The notes below the pieces were generated by a model that was not told the DNA's origin, ran no database searches, and was given only the letters and a program-made list of their open reading frames with translations. The position numbers and the translations under genes were made by a program. Shown piece after piece: positions 8,731 through 17,897 of a stretch of 64,000 nucleotides of DNA. Position 1 is the first letter of the stretch. Each line of letters starts with the position of its first letter. The stretch comes from JAZKBN01 sp040388605 (lineage in GTDB: Bacteria > Bacteroidota > Bacteroidia > Cytophagales > Flexibacteraceae), in the NCBI GenBank assembly GCA_040388605.1, contig JAZKBN010000030.1:54864-118863 (forward strand), read 5' to 3'.

Positions 8731-9723
8731 TTAAGATTTTATGGGAGTAGATGATCCGCTGCTTGCTCCGGGGCCTGCAATGCTGTCGCGCATATTGGTA
8801 TCGGCCTGCATGTTTTGCATTTTGTAATAATCCATAACACCAAGATTACCGTTGCGGAATGCCTCTGAAATAGCTTTTGGAATTTCAGCCTCGGCTTCAA
8901 TTACGCGGGCGCGGGCTTCCTGGGTTTTGGCTTTAAATTCCTGCTCCATAGCTACAGCCATTGCGCGGCGCTCTTCTGCCTTGGCTTCTGCAACTTTTAA
9001 ATCGGCATTTGCCTGGTCAATTTGCAGCTTGGCGCCAATATTTGCACCTACATCAATATCAGCAATATCGATAGACAGAATTTCAAAAGCGGTTCCGGCA
9101 TCAAGACCTTTGCTGAGTACCAGCTTACTTATTTTATCGGGATTTTCAAGTACTTCTTTATGGCTTTGGCTGCTGCCTATAGAGGTTACAATACCTTCGC
9201 CTACACGTGCAAGAATGGTTTCTTCACCTGCTCCGCCCACCAGCTGCGATATATTTACCCTGATGGTCACCCTTGCTTTGGCAACCAGCTGAATACCGTC
9301 CTGCGCAACTGCCGCTACATTGGGTGTGTTTATTACTCGGGGGTTAACTGATATTTGCACGGCTTCGAATACATCTCTGCCGGCAAGATCAATAGCAGTG
9401 GCCTGCTTAAAGCTCAGGCTGATATTGGCTTTATCGGCTGAAATAAGGGCTTTGATTACGCTTTGCACATGCCCCCCGGCCAAATAGTGGGTTTCAAGCT
9501 CGTTTGAAGATATATTGAGCCCGGCCTTTGTGCTGGTTATCAGCGATTGAACAATAAGGCTTGGCGGAACTTTACGGATGCGCATAAATACGAGTTCGGC
9601 CAGGCTTACTTTTACCCCGCTGAAAATGGCTGTGATCCAAAGGTTCACGGGCACAAAATACAGGAAGACAAAGAACAGGATTATTACGCCGAAGAAAACG
9701 AAAACAGCAAAGGCAGGTGCCAT
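8731..9723 (-). CDS. floA: Flotillin-like protein FloA
   Basis: 330 residues, the usual FloA length. The N-terminal hydrophobic hairpin (about residues 5-35) anchors it to the inner membrane from the cytoplasmic side. It is followed by the SPFH/PHB domain (about 60-230) and an Ala/Glu-rich coiled-coil segment (about 235-285) with the A-K-A-E-E-R-R-A-M-A-V-A-M-E-Q-E type sequence. The tail is short and Ser/Gly-rich. FloA organises membrane microdomains and affects membrane fluidity and protein complexes. The NfeD-type partner that often neighbours it is absent here. Confidence 0.92.
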   Translation of the reverse strand: MAPAFAVFVFFGVIILFFVFLYFVPVNLWITAIFSGVKVSLAELVFMRIRKVPPSLIVQSLITSTKAGLNISSNELETHYLAGGHVQSVIKALISADKANISLSFKQATAIDLAGRDVFEAVQISVNPRVINTPNVAAVAQDGIQLVAKARVTIRVNISQLVGGAGEETILARVGEGIVTSIGSSQSHKEVLENPDKISKLVLSKGLDAGTAFEILSIDIADIDVGANIGAKLQIDQANADLKVAEAKAEERRAMAVAMEQEFKAKTQEARARVIEAEAEIPKAISEAFRNGNLGVMDYYKMQNMQADTNMRDSIAGPGASSGSSTPIKS

Positions 9724-9845
9724 GTGTGATTTTTATATTTGTAAAAGGTGAAATATCAGCAAGAGTAATGAAAGCAGGTTCAAAATGCAATATAAACAGG
9801 GATGAGCGGATACAGGCTGTTTCCGAATATTGCAGGGCATAAAAA

Positions 9846-9866
9846 AGCCGGGATTATTACCCGGCT
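9846..9866 (-). terminator. Terminator after the COG3618-type hydrolase
   Basis: Seven-base-pair stem AGCCGGG/CCCGGCT with a seven-base loop, followed on the minus strand by six T. It lies 58 bases past the end of the minus-strand hydrolase gene. Confidence 0.8.
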
Positions 9867-9923
9867 GATTTTCAATAACTTACTGCCATTACAACATTAT
9901 TTGCAGGTATAAAGAACCCTGTA

Positions 9924-10775
9924 TTATAGTTTATAGAAGTTGGTGGCATTCTGAAAAAACACCAGGTTTTCTTCGTCTTTGTCTAAGAGCGCTTCAAGCG
10001 AAGTAAGGTATTGCTGCCAGGTATAGTCGTATGCACCGGTCAGCAGGCAGGTAGGCCAATCGCTGCCGCAAAAGGTGCGTTCAGCGCCGAATACATTGAG
10101 GGTGCGTAAAAGTAAATCATGGATATCGTAATGTGTCCATAATGAAGTTCCCACACCATTGCCGAGGCCTGAAATTTTTGCGTACACATTTGGGTTTTCA
10201 GCAACCAATTCCATGAGCTCTTCCCAAAGCTCAACGCCCTGGCCAAAATAAACGGGGTTAGCCAAATGGTCTATTACCATACGCAGCTTCGGAACCTTTT
10301 GGCCCAGTTCTTTCACGCAATCAAGGTGAATAGGCAGGGCTGCAGGAACATCGAAAGAATAGCCGTGCTCGGCAACTAATTTCAGGCTTTCAATAACTGT
10401 TGGCTGTAACAGCCAATTGGTATCAGGTTCAAAGTGAATCAGGTGGCGGAATCCTTTCAGCAACGGATGTTCTTCGCGGGCTGTTTCAAGGAATAAGCCG
10501 GTTTTTTCAGGATCAGTTAAATCTGTCCAGCCAACAACACCCCTTATAAAGCCGCTTCTTCGGCGGGCCTGGTTGAGCAGGAACAGGGTTTCTGCAGATG
10601 TGTTAGCAGCCTGAACCAAAATTGCACCCGTTACGCCGGAAAGATGGGCTGTTTGAGCCACCTCCGTCATTTCATAGGTTTGATTCAGAATAGAGGTATC
10701 GCCCTGCATCCATGCATATTGATGCTTGTCGAGGTTCCATACCTGGAGATGAGTATCGATGAGTTGGTAAGGCAT
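9924..10775 (-). CDS. Amidohydrolase-2 family lactonase-like hydrolase (COG3618 type)
   Basis: 283 residues from the ATG at 10775. An upstream TTG at 10814 would add 13 residues, but the family normally starts a few residues before the D-T-H motif, so the ATG is preferred. The TIM-barrel features are D-T-H-L-Q-V-W near residue 7, G-F-R-H-L-I-H (usually near the second metal or substrate site), V-I-D-H-L-A-N-P, and C-G-S-D-W-P with the conserved Asp near the C-terminus. Relatives hydrolyse sugar lactones such as L-fucono- or L-rhamnono-1,4-lactone or related dicarboxylates. The first histidine pair is degenerate (H-L-Q instead of H-x-H), as in many COG3618 proteins. The substrate cannot be set, since no sugar pathway genes adjoin it. 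Confidence 0.8.
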   Translation of the reverse strand: MPYQLIDTHLQVWNLDKHQYAWMQGDTSILNQTYEMTEVAQTAHLSGVTGAILVQAANTSAETLFLLNQARRRSGFIRGVVGWTDLTDPEKTGLFLETAREEHPLLKGFRHLIHFEPDTNWLLQPTVIESLKLVAEHGYSFDVPAALPIHLDCVKELGQKVPKLRMVIDHLANPVYFGQGVELWEELMELVAENPNVYAKISGLGNGVGTSLWTHYDIHDLLLRTLNVFGAERTFCGSDWPTCLLTGAYDYTWQQYLTSLEALLDKDEENLVFFQNATNFYKL

Positions 10776-10814
10776 CTTTTGCCGCTGATTGCCGGGTTTT
10801 AAATAAGGTCGCAA

Positions 10815-11040
10815 TATCCGGACCTAAAGAAAAGATAAAAAAACGTGTCTTTTCAAAATAAAAATGAAATTTTTTTAAGAGTGACATAATTCATAGGTCA
10901 AACCTTGCATTTTGAAGCATGAATATCGCCAATAAATAAATTTAGTTTATTTATTTATTAATTAAGTGCATTTTAATGATTTTGTATTGCCTAAATAAAT
11001 TTCATGAAATAGTAATAGAAAAATATTTAGGGCACAAAAA
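10815..11040. other. AT-rich intergenic region
   Basis: The stretch between the start of the hydrolase gene and the sppA terminator holds no open reading frame I would call. It contains an unusually AT-rich block at about 10928-10970 and presumably the promoter of the hydrolase, but I find no exact TAnnTTTG element. Confidence 0.4.
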
Positions 11041-11042
11041 TA

Positions 11043-11074
11043 AAGCAGGCAACCTGTTAAGGCTGCCTGCTTTT
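11043..11074 (-). terminator. Terminator after sppA
   Basis: Stem AAAGCAGGCA/TGCCTGCTTT with a loop of about 12 bases, flanked by T-rich sequence on both strands. It follows the sppA stop at 11130 on the minus strand. Confidence 0.75.
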
Positions 11075-11129
11075 TAATTTTTTGAACCGAGTCAAATTTT
11101 ATGCCACCGGTATTAAAATGGGCACAATC

Positions 11130-12956
11130 CTATTTGAAATCTACTTGCATAGGCAGCCTGGCCTGCACTTTGCCATTCATGTTATTAAGCGTTTTAAGCT
11201 CTTTAACAAGGGGTGCAAGTTGGCCGAAGTTTGCTTTCAGCGCCTTGGTCTCAGCGTCATCATTCAGGCTGCTTACCAGCCTTTCAAAGAAGTCTTTTTG
11301 CTCAGGCATATATTTCAGGCTGTATTTACCTTGCTCAAGCTTGGCCATTCGGGCAGCCATTGCAAGCGCAACGTCCATTCCGCCAAGCTTATCTACCAGG
11401 CCACGTTCTTTGGCTTCAATGCCAGACCAAACACGGCCTGAAGCTATTTTACGAAGCGCTTCAACATCCATGTGCCGGCCGGCAGCAGCTTTGCTTGTGA
11501 AGTCGGCATAAATTTGGTTTACCGAGCCCTGGATAACTTTGCGCTCGTATTCTTTCATTGGCCGGGTTCCAGAACCCAGGTCGCTGAAATAGCCGGTGCT
11601 TACATTATCGAATGTAACGCCCAGCTTATCATTAAATAATTCCTGGGTGTTAAACATAAGGCCAAATACACCGATAGAACCGGTTATGGTGGTAGGTTCT
11701 GCCACAATGCTGTCGCAGCCCATGCTTATATAATATCCGCCTGAAGCGGCTAAATCGCTCATTGATGCGATAATGGGTTTTTTATGCTCTTTGTCTTCGC
11801 TGCATAAGCGAACCTCGCGCCACATTACATCGCTGGCAAGCGCGCTGCCGCCCGGTGAGTTAACACGCAGAACAATGGCCTTAACGTTTTTATCGAGGCG
11901 GGCTTTACGAATCTGCTCGGCAATTTCATCTGAGCCAATATTGTCTTCATCGGCTTCTGCTCCCTGTATTTCGCCGCTGGCTATTATAACAGCTATGCGG
12001 CTGTCTACTTTTACGTCTTCATCTTTAATGCTGCCCAGGTATTTTTCCTGGGAAACGAATTTTATTTTCTCGTCGGCTTTAATGCCCAGTTTTTTACGAA
12101 GCAAGGCAAGAACCTCATCGTAATAGCCAACATTGGTAATCAGTTTGTATTTAAGCGCATCCTGTGGGTTTTGAACCTTCATGCTGTCAGATACTGCTTT
12201 CAGGTACTCAGGTGTAACTTTCCTGCTTACTGCAATATTGGCAAGCATGTGGTTGTATATAGAGTTCATGAAAGAAGTGGTCTGCTCGCGGCTGGCAGGG
12301 CTCATTTTATCGAGGAAAAATGGCTCTACTGCGCTTTTAAACTCGCCAACCCTGAAAATCTCGGGCTTAATACCAAGTTTTGCAAAAGTACCTTTCAGGA
12401 AGGGGGTTGTGGAAGTAAGGCCGTTAAACTCAATATCGCCCACGGGGTTCAGCCAAATGCTGTCGGCGGTGCTGCATAAGTAATAGGCACCTTCGCTCAT
12501 GGTTTCGCTGTAAGCAATTACAAATTTACCGCTCGTTTTAAAATCAACAATGGCGCTCCTTATTTCATCAACAGTACTGATTCCGCTTTTTAAGCCTGAA
12601 GTCTGCAGGTAAAGTCCTTTAATTTTAGGATCGGTTTTGGCAGATCTCAGGGCTTTTAAAATTTCCACAAGCCCGGTTGCGCTTTCGCCCTGCATGGGTA
12701 TATGCAGTTTGCTTAAGGGGTTTTCTTTGCTGCGTTCAGCAATAGGGCCGTCAAGCTCAAGTTTCAACACTGAATTATCTGATATTTCGGTTTTGCCCGA
12801 TGAGCCTGCAACAGCAGCCAGGATAATTACGAACAATGTACCCAGGCCGTAAAAAAGGAACAGGCCTAAAACTGTTGCAAATACGTATTTGAAGAAACCG
12901 GGCTTTTTATTAACCGGTGCGCCCTTGTAATTAGGATTTGTGCCCTTGCTTTCCAT
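11130..12956 (-). CDS. sppA: Signal peptide peptidase SppA, 67K type
   Basis: Inner-membrane serine protease that degrades cleaved signal peptides. The ATG at 12956 gives 608 residues, close to E. coli SppA (618). A longer frame reaches 13088, but its extra 44 residues precede the natural N-terminus (short polar start, then one transmembrane helix at about residues 23-50). Two tandem S49 domains are present. The catalytic lysine is Lys207 in F-K-S-A-V-E-P-F in the first domain, and the nucleophile is Ser405 in D-L-A-A-S-G-G-Y-Y-I in the second, the Lys/Ser dyad split between domains as in the long-form enzymes. Single-gene unit with its own terminator. Confidence 0.93.
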   Translation of the reverse strand: MESKGTNPNYKGAPVNKKPGFFKYVFATVLGLFLFYGLGTLFVIILAAVAGSSGKTEISDNSVLKLELDGPIAERSKENPLSKLHIPMQGESATGLVEILKALRSAKTDPKIKGLYLQTSGLKSGISTVDEIRSAIVDFKTSGKFVIAYSETMSEGAYYLCSTADSIWLNPVGDIEFNGLTSTTPFLKGTFAKLGIKPEIFRVGEFKSAVEPFFLDKMSPASREQTTSFMNSIYNHMLANIAVSRKVTPEYLKAVSDSMKVQNPQDALKYKLITNVGYYDEVLALLRKKLGIKADEKIKFVSQEKYLGSIKDEDVKVDSRIAVIIASGEIQGAEADEDNIGSDEIAEQIRKARLDKNVKAIVLRVNSPGGSALASDVMWREVRLCSEDKEHKKPIIASMSDLAASGGYYISMGCDSIVAEPTTITGSIGVFGLMFNTQELFNDKLGVTFDNVSTGYFSDLGSGTRPMKEYERKVIQGSVNQIYADFTSKAAAGRHMDVEALRKIASGRVWSGIEAKERGLVDKLGGMDVALAMAARMAKLEQGKYSLKYMPEQKDFFERLVSSLNDDAETKALKANFGQLAPLVKELKTLNNMNGKVQARLPMQVDFK

Positions 12957-12997
12957 GTATATAGTTTTGAGTGTAAAATCAGCCAATCCTGATATTA

Positions 12998-13005
12998 CAA
13001 AAGTA
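12998..13005 (-). promoter_or_regulatory. Candidate -7 element for sppA
   Basis: On the minus strand this reads TACTTTTG, matching TAnnTTTG, 41 bases before the sppA ATG. No convincing -33 element. Confidence 0.4.
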
Positions 13006-13237
13006 AAACAGGGATTTAAACTGCCCTTTACACAATTGTTAAACGGTGCCGAGGGTATTTTAACGGCAATGGCGCCTGAAATGCACATAGTACTAATTGG
13101 CTATTGCACCAAAAACAGTAAGTAAAGTTTAATATGACCAAACAGGCAGGCACATTAAAATATAAAATTACTGGGGCCCCTATTTGAAAAATGTGTTAAT
13201 TTTACACTCCTCACATTCCAAAGAAAACAGCTTTACT

Positions 13238-13513
13238 ATGGAACCTTTCGAAATTCAACAGCCTGCATTATCTGAAGTAGCAGAAAAAGAGGATGTTTAC
13301 GATTTGGTTGTTTTTAACGACGATGTAAACACCTTTGACCATGTTATTGAAGCATTAATCAGGGTCTGCGGGCATACCCCTCAGCAGGCCGAGCAATGCA
13401 CAATATTGGTGCACTATAAAGGCAAGTGCAGCGTTAAAAAAGGAAGCTTAGCAGAGCTTACTCCACTGAGAACAGGCATCTGCGATTATGGCATTTCCGC
13501 AGAAATCTGCTAA
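13238..13513 (+). CDS. clpS: ATP-dependent Clp protease adaptor ClpS
   Basis: Adaptor that brings N-degron substrates to ClpA or ClpC. The ATG at 13238 gives 91 residues; a TTG 54 bases upstream adds 18 residues that do not belong to the family. The core shows V-F-N-D-D-V-N-T-F-D-H-V (the N-D-D substrate-binding segment), then H-T-P-Q-Q-A-E-Q and V-H-Y-K-G-K, all as expected. Its 3' end overlaps the next gene by 26 bases, so the two are probably co-translated. The ClpA/C partner is not in the window. Confidence 0.9.
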   Translation: MEPFEIQQPALSEVAEKEDVYDLVVFNDDVNTFDHVIEALIRVCGHTPQQAEQCTILVHYKGKCSVKKGSLAELTPLRTGICDYGISAEIC

Positions 13514-14882
13514 TAAAAGTTCTTTACTGAAATACATATCGGGGGCACAGGCTTTGTGGCTTATGCCCTTATTTTTTCATTTATCGGCATTTTTTTGGCG
13601 CTTGGCCAATCCTGCCAACCAACTGACCGACAGCGCTGAATATCTTATTTCAGCTCAAAATATTGCCAACGGTTCCTGGTTTTTTGGGAACCCCATAGCT
13701 GACTATAATCTTGCAGAAATTTACAGCAAACGTTTGCTGCTGTACCCATTATTCATTGCCATAATCAGCGCAGTACAGGATTCATTTTTTTGGATTTACC
13801 TGTACCAGGCAGTGCTCAGTTTTTTCACCTGCTTAATAGTATTACGTATGGCAGTCCTGCTGAATATTGGCAAAACAGGTCATGCAGTAATGGCTTTGGC
13901 GGCTTCCTTTTTCCCAGCCCAATACATTTATGCAAACCTGCTAATGAGTGAGCTGTTGTTTCAATACCTGCTTACAGCCGCCCTATACCAGGTTCTGAAA
14001 TATAATTTTGCTGCCAATTCGCAACAAGCTAAATCAGCTCTTTGGTATTGGCACCTGCTGCTTTGCCTGTGCCTGCTTACAAAACCGGTAATGTCATTTT
14101 TCTGGGTTTTGAATATTGCTTTTATGATTTTTCTTTGGCCTAAAGCGAATCCGACATGGCGGCTTTCCAATCAGTTTAAGAGGGCTGTTTTTATAGGGCC
14201 CCTGCTTTTGCCTGCTGTTATTCTGATACTGTGCTTTAATAACATGCACAGAACCGGGTACTTTCATTACAGCGCCATTAAGGAGGTGAACCTGCTGTAC
14301 TACAATGCCAATTACCTCTTGCAGCATACTGAACCTGCCCAAGCCGACGCTTACATAGATTCTGCCCGTGCTCAAGCTGAAAGGCAACCAAGCTTTGCAG
14401 CAAGGCAGCAGTATATGGGTGCTAAAGCAATGGTGGTTTTAAAGAAATATCCTCTTCAATATGCCGCTTTCCACCTAAAAGGCTGCCTGAATTTCTTTCT
14501 TGATCCCGGTCGTTTCGATATATATAATTTCCTGGGGCCCGAAATTACAGGGTCGGACTCAGAAGGCTTTTTAAACCGGTTCAGTAAAGAAGGGTATAAA
14601 GGAATTTGGAATTACCTGCTGCAACAGCATTTTACCCTGGTTTTTATATTACTCCTTTCTGCCTTAGCCGGTTTAGTAACTCTTGCCGGATTTATTGCCT
14701 TTGTTTTTTTACGAAATGTGCCGGCTCCTTTTAAAGTTGCATTAGTAATTATAGTACTATATATAGCAGGTGTTACAGGCCCATTCGGGGCGGCAAGGTT
14801 TAAATTACCGGTTTGGCCATTGTTGGTACTTGCCACCGGGATTTCTGCAGATGCCTGGGCAAAACGAAAGGATAAGCGTTAA
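13488..14882 (+). CDS. GT-C-like polytopic membrane protein (glycosyltransferase 39/83-like)
   Basis: 464 residues with about nine to ten hydrophobic segments. After the first helix comes an acidic loop, Q-L-T-D-S-A-E-Y-L, which resembles the Asp/Glu motif in the first extracytoplasmic loop of GT-C enzymes such as ArnT and PMT. The hydrophobic profile and a long soluble loop around residues 260-340 also fit that superfamily. If so, it would move a sugar from a lipid carrier to a protein or lipid on the periplasmic side. The relation is distant and the donor and acceptor are unknown. It overlaps clpS by 26 bases; the pairing has no obvious functional logic. Confidence 0.6.
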   Translation: MAFPQKSANKSSLLKYISGAQALWLMPLFFHLSAFFWRLANPANQLTDSAEYLISAQNIANGSWFFGNPIADYNLAEIYSKRLLLYPLFIAIISAVQDSFFWIYLYQAVLSFFTCLIVLRMAVLLNIGKTGHAVMALAASFFPAQYIYANLLMSELLFQYLLTAALYQVLKYNFAANSQQAKSALWYWHLLLCLCLLTKPVMSFFWVLNIAFMIFLWPKANPTWRLSNQFKRAVFIGPLLLPAVILILCFNNMHRTGYFHYSAIKEVNLLYYNANYLLQHTEPAQADAYIDSARAQAERQPSFAARQQYMGAKAMVVLKKYPLQYAAFHLKGCLNFFLDPGRFDIYNFLGPEITGSDSEGFLNRFSKEGYKGIWNYLLQQHFTLVFILLLSALAGLVTLAGFIAFVFLRNVPAPFKVALVIIVLYIAGVTGPFGAARFKLPVWPLLVLATGISADAWAKRKDKR

Positions 14883-15145
14883 AAGCGTAGTTTGTACTTG
14901 TATAGCCCGCGGTTTATGGGGGAATTGAAGCCAATATTCCCGGACCTTAAATGGTTGAAATGTGTTTTCGCCCTAAATATGGTTTAGTTAATATATGTGT
15001 AAGCCTGTCAGCAGGAAGCATTCAAAAAGATTTTAACTTGCATGCCTTAACCAATACATGACATTATGGGTTCGAATTTTTCACAAAAGACGGACCTCAA
15101 TTAAATAATTTAACCTGACTGCCGAAAGATTCCCCGCAAGCTGAA
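14883..15145. other. Intergenic region before polX
   Basis: About 260 bases without a supported gene, strong hairpin or exact promoter element. It must hold the 3' end of the membrane-protein transcript and the start of the polX transcript. Confidence 0.4.
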
Positions 15146-16843
15146 ATGGATAACAAATCAATTATTGATACTTTTCGCCTGATGGCCAAGCTCATGGAGC
15201 TGCATGAAGAGAACCCCTTTAAAATCAGGGGGTATCAGAATGTGGTCTTCAACCTCGAAAAGCTTGAAACGCCATTACGTGATATGAGTGCCGCCGAGCT
15301 TGAAGCAGTTGCGGGAAAAACGTTTGGTCCGCGCATTGCCGGAATGGTGGCCGGAACCACCTTGCCGGAGCTTGCCAAACTGCTTGAAACAACGCCTGAA
15401 GGCGTTGTCAGGATGATGGAAGTAAAGGGATTGGGCCCCAAAAAAATCCGCACCCTTTGGAAAGATAACGACATTACAAGCCCGGAACAGCTTTTACAGG
15501 CCTGTAACGATAACGTGATTGCCAAGCTGAAGGGCTTTGGGGAAAAAACACAGGACAGTATTAGGGAATCGCTTGAATTTAATAATGCAAATGCAGGAAA
15601 GCTGCTTTACTCCGATGCCGAAGAGCTTGGAAAGCTTATTCTTGAAGAGCTTCGCAACCAACCCGAAACATTAATAATTGAGGTGTCGGGGGAGTTAAGG
15701 CTAAAATCTGAAATTGTTGATAATTTAAGCTTCTTTGTTTCGTCGAACGATGCTTTGTCTGTACATAAAGTGCTTGATGCAAGCGCATTGTTTATGAAAG
15801 ATGTAAGCTCTTCTGGCCCGTTTGCATGGCGCGGAACAGTTAAGCCAAGCGGTATTCCCGTTGAATTTTTAGTAAGTCCGCAAAACAGGTTCGTATCAGA
15901 TGTATTTATGTTCAGCGCAAGGCCGGGCCACCTGTTGCACCAGGCAGAAGGCATAAGCCTGCTCCAGGCAGCAAGGGCAGAAACATTTACCAACGAAGAA
16001 GATATTTATGCCCGTGCAGGTTTACCCTTTATAGTTCCGGAAATGCGTGAAGGGCTGCATGAGTTCGAATGGATTAAAAAGCATCACAACCCTGAATTGC
16101 TTACAACAGCCGATTTAAGGGGCGTATTACACAACCACTGCACTTATTCAGACGGCAGCCATACCCTTGAGCAAATGGCTTTGCATGCCCGTGAGCTGGG
16201 TTATGAATACCTTGGTATTTCAGACCACAGCCGTACAGCAACCTACGCCGGGGGACTTGATATTGAAAGGGTAGAGCAGCAGCAACGCGAGATTGATTCG
16301 CTCAATAAGCAAATGGCCCCCTTCAAAATATTTAAGGGTATTGAGTCTGATATTCTGAACGATGGCAGCCTAGATTACCCCGATGAAATTCTGGCTACTT
16401 TCGATTTTATTGTGGCCTCAGTACACAGCGTTTTAAATATGGACGAGGAACGCGCAACCCGCCGATTAATAACCGCCATTGAAAACCCATACACAACATT
16501 TTTGGGTCATCCTACAGGCAGGCTGCTCCTTAAGCGCGGCGGTTACCCTAATGACCATAAGGCAATTATTGATGCCTGCGCCCAAAACAATGTAATAATT
16601 GAAATAAACGCCAATCCCTGGCGCTTAGATATTGATTGGCGATGGGTACACTATGCTATGGAAAAAGGAGTAATGCTTAGCATAAACCCCGATGCCCACG
16701 AAAAAGCAGGTTATGCCGATATGTATTATGGAGTTTGCGCCGGCAGAAAAGGAGGCCTGACAAAAGCTTTTACATTTAATACCAAATCCTTGGCCGAGGC
16801 AGAAGCCTGGTTCAGCAATAAAAAGTCTGCAGTACCGGTTTAA
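15146..16843 (+). CDS. polX: PolX-family protein with PHP nuclease domain; polymerase site apparently inactivated
   Basis: 565 residues in the usual bacterial PolX order: 8-kDa and helix-hairpin-helix region (about 1-145), family X palm and thumb (about 150-315), PHP domain (about 325-560). The PHP metal site looks complete: H-N-H (329-331), S-D-H (359-361), Glu400, His427, G-H-P (454-456) and D-A-H (516-518). The polymerase site does not. The G-S of the nucleotide-binding motif is Gly182-Glu183, the catalytic D-x-D aligns with Asn193-x-Ser195, and the third aspartate aligns with Glu240. The protein is therefore expected to act as a 3'-5' exonuclease or phosphatase rather than a polymerase; non-polymerising PolX proteins are known. 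A flavin reductase gene follows after 13 bases. Confidence 0.88.
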   Translation: MDNKSIIDTFRLMAKLMELHEENPFKIRGYQNVVFNLEKLETPLRDMSAAELEAVAGKTFGPRIAGMVAGTTLPELAKLLETTPEGVVRMMEVKGLGPKKIRTLWKDNDITSPEQLLQACNDNVIAKLKGFGEKTQDSIRESLEFNNANAGKLLYSDAEELGKLILEELRNQPETLIIEVSGELRLKSEIVDNLSFFVSSNDALSVHKVLDASALFMKDVSSSGPFAWRGTVKPSGIPVEFLVSPQNRFVSDVFMFSARPGHLLHQAEGISLLQAARAETFTNEEDIYARAGLPFIVPEMREGLHEFEWIKKHHNPELLTTADLRGVLHNHCTYSDGSHTLEQMALHARELGYEYLGISDHSRTATYAGGLDIERVEQQQREIDSLNKQMAPFKIFKGIESDILNDGSLDYPDEILATFDFIVASVHSVLNMDEERATRRLITAIENPYTTFLGHPTGRLLLKRGGYPNDHKAIIDACAQNNVIIEINANPWRLDIDWRWVHYAMEKGVMLSINPDAHEKAGYADMYYGVCAGRKGGLTKAFTFNTKSLAEAEAWFSNKKSAVPV

Positions 16844-16856
16844 TGTTAAGCACAAT

Positions 16857-17774
16857 ATGAAATCGTTTGAATTTACTTCCTTTGATCCGGATCAAACCCC
16901 GGTTAAAGATTTCCATGCCTTGTTGCTGGGCGCTGTTGCCCCGCGACCTATTGCTTTCGTAAGCACCACCGATGCCGACGGAAATGTAAATCTTGCGCCT
17001 TTCAGCTTCTTTAACGTTTTCGGATCAAAACCACCTTTACTCATTTTTTCACCTGCCAATCGTGTGCGAGATAATACAGGCAAGCATACGTTAGAGAATG
17101 TGCGCGAAGTGCCGGAGGCCGTTGTAAGCCTGGTGAGCTATGAAATGGCCGAGCAAATGTCAATGGCAGGGGCTGAGTACGATAAAGGGGTAAATGAATA
17201 TATTAAAGCAGGCTTTACACAGGTTGCATCTGAAAAAGTGAAGCCGCCTAGAGTTGGTGAAGCACCTGTATCTTTTGAATGCAAAGTATTTGAGATTAAA
17301 ACAGTAGGGCACGGAGGCGGGTCGGCGAATCTTGTGCTTTGCGAGGTGCTCATGGCTCACTTTCACAGCGAACTGGTAAACGAAAATGCAAAATTAAACC
17401 TGCCCGCCTTCGACCTTGTAGGCAGAATGGGCGGAGATTATTATGTACGTGCATCAGGTGAGGCATTGTTTGTATTACCTAAAACACCCTTGCAAAAAGG
17501 TATGGGCTTTGATGCCCTTCCTGAGCCGGTTTTAAACAGCAGTGTTCTTACCGGCCGACACCTTGCACGCCTCGCAAACCAGGAAAGATTGCCGGACAGT
17601 ACCAAAATCAGCCAAATTGCTGAGTTGCCGGAAATAGCTGCCTTATTAATTGAGTATAACAATGATCTTCACGCACTAAGGAATAATCTGCAGCAAATTG
17701 CATCGAAAAAACTGGATGAAGGTATGCCCGATGATGCCTGGGCAATCCTTTTACAGGATCCGGGGCTGTATTGA
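16857..17774 (+). CDS. Flavin reductase-like FMN-binding protein with C-terminal extension
   Basis: 305 residues. Residues 1-210 form a flavin reductase-like split-barrel domain, with A-P-R-P-I-A-F-V-S-T near 28-37 and N-L-A-P-F-S-F-F-N near 45-53, which bind FMN. The remaining 95 or so residues are a mainly helical extension found in related Bacteroidota proteins and of unknown role. Such proteins reduce free FMN or serve as flavoenzymes acting with a partner oxygenase; none is nearby. Spacing to polX (13 bases) implies one transcript. Confidence 0.85.
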   Translation: MKSFEFTSFDPDQTPVKDFHALLLGAVAPRPIAFVSTTDADGNVNLAPFSFFNVFGSKPPLLIFSPANRVRDNTGKHTLENVREVPEAVVSLVSYEMAEQMSMAGAEYDKGVNEYIKAGFTQVASEKVKPPRVGEAPVSFECKVFEIKTVGHGGGSANLVLCEVLMAHFHSELVNENAKLNLPAFDLVGRMGGDYYVRASGEALFVLPKTPLQKGMGFDALPEPVLNSSVLTGRHLARLANQERLPDSTKISQIAELPEIAALLIEYNNDLHALRNNLQQIASKKLDEGMPDDAWAILLQDPGLY

Positions 17775-17897
17775 ACAGCTTAATTGATTATTCTGTCGAA
17801 AAAGTGAAAAAGAAGCGGTTACCTTCTTTAATGAAACTGTATTAACAGGCAGAAGGGATATTGTCTCTTTTATTGTTTCGCTATATACTGCCGGCTA

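Noticed and set aside
12957..13088. Longer N-terminus for SppA
   Set aside because: The extra 44 residues would precede a polar start and single anchor helix that already form the usual N-terminus, and a candidate -7 element lies within this stretch.
13184..13237. TTG start for clpS adding 18 residues
   Set aside because: The added residues do not resemble the family N-terminus and an ATG with normal spacing to the core exists at 13238.
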